From Asticcacaulis sp. (GTDB lineage: Bacteria; Pseudomonadota; Alphaproteobacteria; Caulobacterales; Caulobacteraceae): 10,000 nt of DNA. A program made the position numbers and the translations under genes. This document shows, piece by piece, positions 1 through 5,957 of this stretch. The stretch spans positions 1-10,000 of the forward strand of contig NZ_JAIWNX010000008.1 of assembly GCF_020217185.1 (NCBI RefSeq), read 5' to 3'. Every line of letters begins with the position of its first letter. Within the stretch, counting starts at the first letter, position 1. Below the pieces are notes generated by a model, which saw only the letters and a program-made list of their open reading frames with translations, had not been told where the DNA came from and did no database searches.

Positions 1-242
1 AAGCTCCCGCGGGTGGTCGGACTGAAACCGTAGCTAACGCTGGGGCGGATCAGATACTGCCCCAGACGCGAGGCGTCATTGTTAAAGCGCTTCTGCACTT
101 CTACCGTCGCGGAGACCCGGTCGTTCAGCTTGAACTGGGAATGCAGGCCACCCCACACGGCTGTGTCTTCGCTCGCCGCCTGAGCGGCAAAAGGCACAAG
201 ACAACCAAAAGCGAGCGGCACCAGCCGGGTTATGCGAAACAT
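1..242 (-). CDS. DUF2490 family exported protein, N-terminal part (runs off the left edge)
   Basis: Only the first 80 codons are inside the window. The start codon at 242-240 is preceded about 8 nt upstream by an AAGG motif. Residues 1-23 form a Sec signal peptide: basic FRITR, a hydrophobic stretch, then an AQA-A type cleavage site. The mature part begins with VWGGLHSQFKLNDRVS followed by a VEVQKRFNN segment and YLIRPSVSYGFS. That is the usual start of DUF2490 proteins, which are predicted outer-membrane beta-barrel-like proteins with alternating short strands ('W...l..k.....r.s..le...R...' and 'RPgv.Ygf'). The biochemical role of the family is unknown. It lies directly downstream of the CaMKII-domain gene on the same strand, with a terminator-like hairpin ending 13 nt before its start. 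It is therefore either the second gene of a read-through operon or has a promoter inside that hairpin region. Family call is from motif recognition of a partial protein. Confidence 0.7.
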   Translation of the reverse strand, partial: MFRITRLVPLAFGCLVPFAAQAASEDTAVWGGLHSQFKLNDRVSATVEVQKRFNNDASRLGQYLIRPSVSYGFSPTTRGS

Positions 243-254
243 CAAACGGACCTT

Positions 255-311
255 GAAAGAAAAAGACGCAGGCGGATCAGAAGACGGGGGGTCAGCGCCT
301 GACCCGCCTGC
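255..311 (-). terminator. Intrinsic terminator with a competing inner hairpin (possible attenuator)
   Basis: Read on the minus strand, GCAGGCGGGTCAG (311-299) pairs with CTGATCCGCCTGC (280-268) over 13 bp with one G-U wobble. It is followed at once by the T-rich tract GTCTTTTTCTTTC (267-255). This is a classic rho-independent terminator for the gene ending at 339. The 18-nt loop contains CTGACCC (295-289), which pairs perfectly (7 bp, 3-nt loop) with GGGTCAG (305-299) of the ascending arm, so a shorter mutually exclusive hairpin can form first. The T tract ends just before the AAGG and start codon of the DUF2490 gene, so this element is also the immediate leader of that gene. Confidence 0.75.
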
Positions 312-320
312 ACACGGCTT

Positions 321-344
321 AAGTAAAGGGGGGGGGTATTACTT
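321..344. repeat. G9 homopolymer inside a 6-bp inverted repeat
   Basis: AAGTAA (321-326) and TTACTT (339-344) are reverse complements. Between them lies a run of nine G (328-336). The right arm covers the stop codon of the minus-strand gene (TTA at 339-341). The homopolymer is outside any coding frame, so length change would not alter a protein. It is prone to slippage and sequencing error. Confidence 0.5.
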
Positions 345-929
345 AGCCGAATAGGGCAGGGAGGAGTGGTGCAGGACGATGCGCAGCTTGCCTTCGCCGT
401 CACGCACATAGCCCCAGGTCTTGTCCACTACGGTGACATTGCCCTTGGCGTCGGTCAGGGTGACATTGCCCATCGAAATGGCGCTGTCGCCGGTGATGAC
501 GATGCCGGCATTGTCAATCTTGAAGCCACGCCAGCTCTTGAGCGCAAAGCCCTTGTCGTTCGGGAACCTGGTGTCGCCACCAACAAAATAGGCCAAGGCA
601 CCGTCACGGGTCGTGCGGAAGGTTTGCGGAGCCACCGTCAGGGTCGGCTTGAACAGCACCGGGCCGTAGTTGTAGCCGTAAGCGCTATCCAGCACCTTTT
701 CCGCCAGACGCTTAGCGGCTGCGTAGCCGTTCTTGTCGTTTTCGGTCGAAATGGCGACCAGCGCTTCGCCCCAGGCCTTCTGGGCGGCTTCGACTTCGGC
801 CACGGTGATCGGGGCATAGACAGCCGGGCTGACCTGGGCCGCATTACCCGCCGCCAGAGCCGGGGCGCCGGCAAAGGCCAGCGGCAGGGCCAGAGCCAGA
901 CAGGCGGCCTTCAAGTTCATCTTTTTCAT
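339..929 (-). CDS. Exported CaMKII-association-domain (NTF2-like fold) protein
   Basis: A 196-residue protein. I chose the ATG at 929 because GAGGAAAGG (947-939) sits 9 nt upstream; a longer frame from 962 has no such site and would bury the signal peptide. Residues 1-27 are a Sec signal peptide (MKKMNLK, hydrophobic core, APALA-A cleavage). The mature domain, about 43-193, carries hallmark blocks of bacterial proteins resembling the CaMKII association domain: AAQKAWGEALVAI (48-60), GYNYGPVLFKPT (85-96), RTTRDGALAYFVGG (105-118), NDKGFALKSW (124-133), ISMGNVTLTD (151-160) and IVLHHSSLPY (184-193). Such proteins are often mislabelled phosphoribosyl-AMP cyclohydrolase in databases; nothing here supports that activity. 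The fold forms oligomers with a pocket; the ligand is unknown and location would be periplasmic. It is transcribed away from the kinase operon at 1091. Confidence 0.85.
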   Translation of the reverse strand: MKKMNLKAACLALALPLAFAGAPALAAGNAAQVSPAVYAPITVAEVEAAQKAWGEALVAISTENDKNGYAAAKRLAEKVLDSAYGYNYGPVLFKPTLTVAPQTFRTTRDGALAYFVGGDTRFPNDKGFALKSWRGFKIDNAGIVITGDSAISMGNVTLTDAKGNVTVVDKTWGYVRDGEGKLRIVLHHSSLPYSAK

Positions 930-1090
930 CGTGTTGCACCTTTCCTCTTCAAACGCCATCAACGTCGTTGCGGCTTGTGAGGAGAAGGTAGGGGCAGACG
1001 GGACGGCAGCGCATCCGCCGACTGGCGCGCCTTGCGGCCTAGGCCGGATGGCCTATGCACAACAGGGCTTTCCCGGTATAGAGACAGGCA
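930..1090. other. Divergent intergenic region
   Basis: This 161-nt gap separates the minus-strand exported protein from the plus-strand kinase operon and must hold both promoters unless transcription enters from outside. I could not identify a convincing -35/-10 pair in either direction. The 939-947 GAGGAAAGG is the ribosome binding site of the leftward gene. A nested palindrome lies at 1036-1055. In front of the kinase only a weak AGACAGG (1082-1088) precedes the ATG. Confidence 0.6.
1036..1055. promoter_or_regulatory. Nested palindrome, candidate operator between divergent genes
   Basis: A perfect 10-bp palindrome GGCCTAGGCC (1036-1045) is followed by GGAT and a third copy of the half-site, GGCCTA (1050-1055). 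TAGGCC (1040-1045) and GGCCTA (1050-1055) also make an inverted repeat with a 4-nt spacer. Symmetric half-sites in a divergent promoter gap suggest a dimeric regulator site, but GC-rich palindromes arise by chance and no regulator is identified. Confidence 0.3.
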
Positions 1091-2197
1091 ATGGAAAGCG
1101 CCTCCCCTTTGCTATCTGCGCAGATTGAAACCGTCGCCGAACTGCGCGAGCTTTATCGCGCAGCCGAGGCGCGGGCGGCGCGTCTGCGGCTGTTGTCGCA
1201 AGCAGGGGGTGAACTGGCGCTGGCCGAGATGACCACGGTCGAGACCGTGCTTCAGACCTGCGCCGGGCGACTGGCGCATTTTCTGGGGCGGGGCCGGGCG
1301 TCTATCGCGTCACAGGGGCCGGGGCTGGGTCTGCGCGCGCCGGGTCAAAGCGAAGGCGCGGCTACGGCTCCCTTCGCCTTCGTCATTATCGACGGCTTCG
1401 CTGATCTGAGCGACATTCCGGATGGCGAGGACCGCGAAGCGGTGCGGCTCGTTCTGGAACTGATGGGGGCCACGGCCAGCCGCATCGAGCGTGAGGCCGA
1501 ACGCGGCCGCCTGACCGCCGCCTTGCGTGAGCGCGAACAGCGGCTGGAATACGTCGTCGGACGCCTGTTCACAGCGCAGGAAGACGAACGCCGCCGCCTG
1601 TCGCACGAACTGCACGATGGCGTGGCTCAGACCGCGACGGCGCTGGTCCGCCTGCTCGAAGGCGGGACGGATCGCGCGCAGGAACCCGTCGCCGGACCGC
1701 AGCGGGCGCGTCTGGCGCAGATTGCGCGCGAGCTGGTGCAGGAAATCCGCGCCATTATCGGCGGACTGCGCCCCACCCTGCTCGACGATCTGGGGCTGCG
1801 TGCTGCCCTGCGCTATCTGGCCGAGGCACTGGAGACGGACGGTTATACCGTGACCTTTGACGTGCCCGGGGGGGCCATGCCCCTGCCCTCCGCCGTCGAA
1901 ACCGCCCTGTTTCGTGTGGCGCAGGAGGCCGTCAGCAATATCCGTAAGCACGCCGGGGGCCCCTGCCCGGTCACTCTGAGCTTAAGCGCCGATGCGCCTT
2001 CGGGCCTCACCTTGCGTATAAGCGATGGCGGGCGTGGTCTGAGTCACACGGAGCCCACCGGCTCGGAGGCGCGGCAGGGTATGCATGTCGGACGCGAAGT
2101 GATGCACGAACGCATGCTGGCCATTGGCGGACACCTCCTGTGGGAGGCCGGTCCCGAAGGCGTCAGCGTTACCGCCCACCTGCCCCAACCCCTGTGA
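1091..2197 (+). CDS. Soluble NarL-family sensor histidine kinase (HisKA_3 + HATPase)
   Basis: A 368-residue cytoplasmic kinase with no signal peptide or membrane segment. Residues about 15-135 are a short sensor region, perhaps a degenerate GAF-like domain (weak call). A coiled-coil linker of charged residues (132-165) leads to the HisKA_3 dimerisation block: ERRRLSHELHDGVAQT (166-181), with His175 in the ELHDG motif as the expected phosphoacceptor. The ATPase domain has the N box VAQEAVSNIRKHAGG (276-290, Asn283) and a G1 box SDGGRG (311-316), where the usual DNG reads DGG. The G2 region GMHVGREVMHERMLAIGG (330-347) lacks the common GLGL but keeps the M.ER and terminal GG. The NarL-type regulator follows 10 nt downstream, the typical partner for this kinase class. 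The stimulus cannot be read from sequence. The start at 1091 is the first available; its ribosome binding site is weak. Confidence 0.88.
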   Translation: MESASPLLSAQIETVAELRELYRAAEARAARLRLLSQAGGELALAEMTTVETVLQTCAGRLAHFLGRGRASIASQGPGLGLRAPGQSEGAATAPFAFVIIDGFADLSDIPDGEDREAVRLVLELMGATASRIEREAERGRLTAALREREQRLEYVVGRLFTAQEDERRRLSHELHDGVAQTATALVRLLEGGTDRAQEPVAGPQRARLAQIARELVQEIRAIIGGLRPTLLDDLGLRAALRYLAEALETDGYTVTFDVPGGAMPLPSAVETALFRVAQEAVSNIRKHAGGPCPVTLSLSADAPSGLTLRISDGGRGLSHTEPTGSEARQGMHVGREVMHERMLAIGGHLLWEAGPEGVSVTAHLPQPL

Positions 2198-2207
2198 GTG
2201 TATCCTT

Positions 2208-2864
2208 TTGACCGCCGATCCCTTGCGCATCCTGATTGTTGACGACCACGCCCTGGCGCGTGAAGGGCTAAAGGCCGTCCTGACCAGCAGCGGGTTCAGC
2301 GTGGTAGGCGAAGCCGCCGATGGCCCGGCCGCCATTGCCCTGACCGAGGCCTTGTGTCCGGACGTGGTGCTGATGGATGTGCGCCTGAAGGGCGATATGG
2401 ACGGCCTTGAAGCCACGCGACGCATCGCGGCCCTGGGGCTGTCGGCGCGCGTGCTAATGCTCACCCTGCACGACCTGCCCGCCTATGTGCGGGAAGCTCT
2501 GGCGGCGGGTGCGGCGGGCTATGTCCTGAAAGATACCGCCATTGACGATCTGCAAGCGGCCATTGTGCGTGTGGCGCAGGGGCAGACCGCCCTGCCGCTC
2601 GATCTGGTCAGCGCCGCCATGCGCGCGCCGGAACCGGTTGAACGCGACCCGGCCGCCCTGTCCAGCCTGACCGGGCGCGAGCGCGAAATCGTCCATCTGA
2701 TCGCCGAAGGCATGACCAATAAGGAGATCGGGCGGTCATTGGGCATCAGCCCGGCGACGGTCAAGGCGCATGTCGAGCGCCTGATCGCCAAGCTGGGGGT
2801 CACAGACCGCACGCAGGCGGCGGTGCTGGCATCGCGGCATCTGTCGGCGGGGCGTGAGGCATGA
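2208..2864 (+). CDS. NarL/FixJ-type response regulator (REC + LuxR HTH), TTG start
   Basis: A 218-residue DNA-binding regulator, the likely phosphate acceptor of the preceding kinase. The receiver domain (about 6-120) shows the acidic pair Asp12-Asp13 in LIVDDH, phosphoacceptor Asp57 in VLMDVRL, switch Thr86 and Lys108 in YVLKD. The C-terminal LuxR-type helix-turn-helix spans about 151-212: LTGREREIVHLIAEGMTN, then KEIGRSLGISPATVKAHV and KLGVTDRTQA. The frame is open back to 2124, but the receiver fold begins at RILIVDD and the only nearby starts are TTG codons. TTG at 2208 gives a normal length and a 10-nt gap to the kinase stop, so I prefer it; TTG at 2223 is the alternative. No strong ribosome binding site precedes it, suggesting translational coupling. 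Its stop overlaps the next start as ATGA (2861-2864). Target genes are unknown. Confidence 0.9.
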   Translation: MTADPLRILIVDDHALAREGLKAVLTSSGFSVVGEAADGPAAIALTEALCPDVVLMDVRLKGDMDGLEATRRIAALGLSARVLMLTLHDLPAYVREALAAGAAGYVLKDTAIDDLQAAIVRVAQGQTALPLDLVSAAMRAPEPVERDPAALSSLTGREREIVHLIAEGMTNKEIGRSLGISPATVKAHVERLIAKLGVTDRTQAAVLASRHLSAGREA

Positions 2865-4795
2865 GGCTGGCGCGCTTTCTCACCCGCTTCTGGGCCGACC
2901 GGCCGCTGGCGCTCAAGGGGCTGGTGGTGGTGGCTCTGCCGCTGGCCATCCTGCTGGTGTCGCTCAGCCTGCTGTTTCAGGCCAGCCATGCCGAGGAAGA
3001 AGCCGAAGACGATGTGCGCCGCGCCTTCGCCGTGCAGCGCGACACCTATCAGGTGCACGCCCTTCTGGCCGAAGCCGCCGCCGGGGTGCGCGGTTATGTG
3101 CTGACGCGGCAGGCGCGGTTTCTCGAACCCTATCGCAAGGCCGAGGCCGATCTGCCGTCGACCTTTGACAGACTGGATGGCATCATCCGCGACGCCGAAA
3201 TCCGTCAGCGTTTTGAGCGCATCCGGTCGCTTGCGGTGCGCAAACGCGAAGGCCTGCACACCATTGTCGAACTGGCCGACGGGCGGCCCGGTAACGGACG
3301 CCATACGGCTGAGATCGAGGCCGCGCTGGTGTCCAATAAGATCGTGCTCGACGCCATGCGGCAGGAAATCGACCGCATTCAGGTGCGCGAAAACGCACTT
3401 CTCGATCAAAGGCTGCGCCGCGTTGAAGAGGTGCGCAACCGCTTCCTGTTCCTCACGGCCATCAGCGCCATTGTCGGCCTTCTGGGCAGTCTGGCGGCCG
3501 TCTATCTGTTCTCGACCGGCATTGTGCGCCGTATCGGCAACCTTGAGGACAATGCCGAGCGACTGGCGCAGGGCGAGGCGCTGAACGACCTGCCGCAGGA
3601 CGCCGATGAGATCGGGCGGCTGGCGCAGCGCCTGACGCGGGCCAGTGCGCTCCTGCGTGGCCGTGAACAGGCCTTGCGCGAAAGCGAGGAGCGCTTCCGC
3701 CTCGTGATCGAAGAGGTACGCGACTACGGCATTTTTGCGCTTGATCCCGATGGCGTGGTGACGAGCTGGAATCTGGGGGCGGAACGCATCAAGGGCTGGA
3801 CGGCACCGGAAATTCTGGGGCAGCATTTCAGCCGTTTCTACCCCGACGAAACGCGCGACTTTCTGCCCGCCCAGATGCTGCAACGGGCACGCGACCGCGG
3901 CACGGTCGAAGACGAGGGCTGGCGTCTGCGCAAGGACGGCTCGCGCTTCTGGGCCAATGTGGTGATCACCAGCCTGCACGACGATAATGGTCAGGTGCGC
4001 GGCTTTGCCAAGGTGACGCGCGACATGACTGAGCGCCGCCGTAGCGAAGAGGCGCTGCGCATGGCGCGTGAGGACGTCATTGCCGCCAATCTGGCCAAGA
4101 GCGAATTCCTGTCGCGGACCAGCCACGAACTGCGCACGCCGATGAGCGCCATTCTGGGCTTCGGGCAGTTGCTGGAGCTGGATGAAGAGACGCTGTCGCC
4201 GCCGCACCGGGCCGCCGTGCAGCAGATCATGAAGGCCGGACGGCATCTTCTGTCGCTGATCAACGACCTGCTCGATATTTCGAGCATCGAGGCCGGGGCG
4301 ACCGACATGTCGATCGAAGCGGTCGATCTGGACGACGTGGTGCAGGAGGTGCACGCGCTGGCCGCGCCGATTGTGGCTACGGGCGGATTGAGCTTCCAGC
4401 TTGAGGCGGCCGAGCCCGGCCTGATCGCCCAGGCCGACCGGCGGCGGCTGATACAGGTCCTTCTGAACCTGATTGCCAATGCGGCCAAATATAACCGTAC
4501 CGGCACCTGCGTGCGTCTGGCCTATGGGCGCAAGGGCGACGACATTCGCATCGAGGTCGAAGACGATGGCGAAGGCATCGACCCGTCGGCGGCCTCACGC
4601 CTGTTCACGCCATTTGACCGGCTGGGGCAGCAATCAAAGACGCGGGTCGAGGGCACCGGGCTGGGGCTGGCCCTGTCAAAGCGCCTTGTGGAATCCATGC
4701 GCGGGCAGATTGGCTATGAGGCCCCGGCGCAAGGGGCGCGCTTCTGGTTCACCCTGCCCGCAGCCTCATCTACATCCGATAAACCAGAGATCTGA
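2861..4795 (+). CDS. Membrane sensor histidine kinase, CHASE3-HAMP-PAS-HisKA-HATPase
   Basis: A 644-residue inner-membrane kinase. Transmembrane helix 1 is about 18-40 (LALKGLVVVALPLAILLVSL) and helix 2 about 195-219. They flank an extracytoplasmic, helical CHASE3 domain (about 41-190) with the typical block LLAEAAAGVRGYVLTRQARF (68-87) and a following FLEPY. A HAMP linker follows (about 220-270). A PAS domain spans about 275-392 (ERFRLVIEEVRDYGIFALD, GAERIKGWTAPEILG, and the PAC end GFAKVTRDMTERR). The HisKA domain has SEFLSRTSHELRTPMSAILG with His422 as phosphoacceptor. The ATPase has Asn540 in NLIANAAKY, G1 DDGEGID (568-574) and G2 GTGLGLALSK (598-607), all intact, so the protein should be an active kinase. 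It lacks a receiver of its own; a free-standing receiver is encoded 10 nt downstream. Its start overlaps the regulator stop by 4 nt (ATGA). CHASE3 ligands are not known in general. Confidence 0.92.
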   Translation: MRLARFLTRFWADRPLALKGLVVVALPLAILLVSLSLLFQASHAEEEAEDDVRRAFAVQRDTYQVHALLAEAAAGVRGYVLTRQARFLEPYRKAEADLPSTFDRLDGIIRDAEIRQRFERIRSLAVRKREGLHTIVELADGRPGNGRHTAEIEAALVSNKIVLDAMRQEIDRIQVRENALLDQRLRRVEEVRNRFLFLTAISAIVGLLGSLAAVYLFSTGIVRRIGNLEDNAERLAQGEALNDLPQDADEIGRLAQRLTRASALLRGREQALRESEERFRLVIEEVRDYGIFALDPDGVVTSWNLGAERIKGWTAPEILGQHFSRFYPDETRDFLPAQMLQRARDRGTVEDEGWRLRKDGSRFWANVVITSLHDDNGQVRGFAKVTRDMTERRRSEEALRMAREDVIAANLAKSEFLSRTSHELRTPMSAILGFGQLLELDEETLSPPHRAAVQQIMKAGRHLLSLINDLLDISSIEAGATDMSIEAVDLDDVVQEVHALAAPIVATGGLSFQLEAAEPGLIAQADRRRLIQVLLNLIANAAKYNRTGTCVRLAYGRKGDDIRIEVEDDGEGIDPSAASRLFTPFDRLGQQSKTRVEGTGLGLALSKRLVESMRGQIGYEAPAQGARFWFTLPAASSTSDKPEI

Positions 4796-4805
4796 GACCA
4801 CGACC

Positions 4806-5249
4806 ATGCCGGGACACCTGATCGCACCGGGAGACCTTCTGTCGCGCCGCATCCTCGTCATCGACGACGAAGAGGCCAATGTGCTGCTGCTGATCGCGTT
4901 GCTGAAACGCGAAGGCTATAATGATGTGCACGGCATTACCGACCCGGCGCGCGCCATGCAGGCCTATATCGACCTCGCGCCTGATCTGGTGCTTCTCGAC
5001 CTGATGATGCCCGAAGTGGACGGGTTTCAGCTTCTTGAGGCCTTTGGTCGCCATGAACGCGCCGATGAATACCGCCCGGTTCTGGTGCTGACGGCGGATA
5101 CGACGCTTCAGGCCCGCCGCCGCGCCCTGTCGCTGGGGGCCAAGGACTTTGTGGCCAAGCCTTTCGATGTGATCGAAGTGGCTTTACGCATTTCGAACCT
5201 TCTGGAAACCCGGCTTTTGTACCAGCGTCTGCGCGCGCAACAAACCTGA
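4806..5249 (+). CDS. Single-domain response regulator (receiver only)
   Basis: A 147-residue receiver with no output domain. Residues 15-135 form the REC fold: ILVIDDEEAN (Asp20, Asp21), phosphoacceptor Asp65 in LVLLDLMMPEVDG, switch Thr96 in VLVLTAD, and Lys118 in FVAKPFD. The tail ISNLLETRLLYQRLRAQQ resembles the helix linking receivers to HD-GYP domains in RpfG-like proteins, but the frame stops there, so none is present. It starts 10 nt after the CHASE3 kinase stop, the ATG at 4806 fits the receiver start, and it closes the operon. I infer that it takes phosphate from that kinase, either as the detached receiver of a split hybrid kinase, as a phosphate sink, or by binding another protein. 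No terminator is visible; its stop is only 3 nt from the stop of kdpE on the other strand. Confidence 0.9.
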   Translation: MPGHLIAPGDLLSRRILVIDDEEANVLLLIALLKREGYNDVHGITDPARAMQAYIDLAPDLVLLDLMMPEVDGFQLLEAFGRHERADEYRPVLVLTADTTLQARRRALSLGAKDFVAKPFDVIEVALRISNLLETRLLYQRLRAQQT

Positions 5250-5252
5250 GTT

Positions 5253-5957
5253 TCAACTGGTCTTTGACGTGGCCTCAAGCCGGTAGCCAATACCGGGCTC
5301 ATTGACGATGAACTGATCGCGTGCGGGATCAATTTCGAGCTTCTGACGCAACTGGGCGATATAGATGCGCAGATACTGGTTGTCGTCGGCCTGAGCCTCG
5401 CCCCATACCTTTTGCATCAGGTATTTGTGGGTGAGCAGTTTTCCGGCGTGGGTGGCCAGAACCTTCAGCAGGGCGAACTCCTTGGGCGACAGCTTGATGG
5501 GGGTGTCGCGGACGGACACCTTGTGCGCCGCCAGATCGATACAGAGATCGCCGACCTCGACCCGCGTATCTTCGACGGAAGCGACGATGGAGTCGCGTAG
5601 AGAGGCCCGCAGGCGCGCCATTAGCTCCGCCGTGCCAAAGGGTTTGGTGACGTAGTCATTTGCCCCCAGATCAAAAGCCTTGACCTTTTCCTCTTCCTGA
5701 TCGCGCACCGACACGACCAGAATCGGCATTTTGGACCAACTGCGGATGGAGCCTATGACCTCCGTGCCGTCAATGTCGGGCAAACCGAGGTCCAGCAGCA
5801 CCGCGTCCGGCTTGACCGAAGTCGCCAGACGAATGCCTTCGCGTCCTGTCTCGGCCGGAATGACCGTATAGTCGTGAGAGGTCAGGGTGATGGTCAAAAA
5901 TTTGCGCACCTGCGGATCGTCTTCGATGACCAGTACCTTGGGCTGCAAACCGCTCAT
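5253..5957 (-). CDS. kdpE: KdpE-type response regulator (OmpR/PhoB family)
   Basis: A 234-residue regulator. The receiver (about 6-120) carries VLVIEDDPQVRKFL (Glu12, Asp13, Asp14), phosphoacceptor Asp56 in VLLDLGLPDIDG, Ser83 in the switch position (VVSVRDQEEEKV) and Lys105 in YVTKPFG. The Ser switch, the RDQEEEKV.A.D.GANDY block and the GLPD motif are characteristic of KdpE. The C-terminal winged helix (about 134-230) has LSPKEFALLKVLATHAGKLLTH, VWG, and YLRIYIAQLRQKLE, ending in EPGIGYRL. In E. coli, KdpE activates the high-affinity potassium transporter operon kdpFABC; no kdpFABC gene is seen here, so the target in this organism is uncertain. Its start overlaps the stop of the kinase gene as ATGA (5957-5954), indicating one transcript. 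It converges with the receiver gene on the other strand with no room for a dedicated terminator. Confidence 0.92.
   Translation of the reverse strand: MSGLQPKVLVIEDDPQVRKFLTITLTSHDYTVIPAETGREGIRLATSVKPDAVLLDLGLPDIDGTEVIGSIRSWSKMPILVVSVRDQEEEKVKAFDLGANDYVTKPFGTAELMARLRASLRDSIVASVEDTRVEVGDLCIDLAAHKVSVRDTPIKLSPKEFALLKVLATHAGKLLTHKYLMQKVWGEAQADDNQYLRIYIAQLRQKLEIDPARDQFIVNEPGIGYRLEATSKTS

Noticed and set aside
366..980. A 204-codon plus-strand frame over the CaMKII-domain gene
   Set aside because: It is antisense to a gene with a signal peptide, a good ribosome binding site and recognisable conserved blocks.
1077..1082. TATAGA as a -10 element giving a near-leaderless kinase transcript
   Set aside because: No -35 element lies at a suitable distance, and one six-base match is expected by chance.
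2519..4354. A 611-codon open frame on the minus strand across the CHASE3 kinase
   Set aside because: It is antisense to a kinase and regulator with complete, unmistakable motifs. Its composition (rich in H, Q, R, G) is what a GC-biased antisense frame produces, and it has no recognisable domain.
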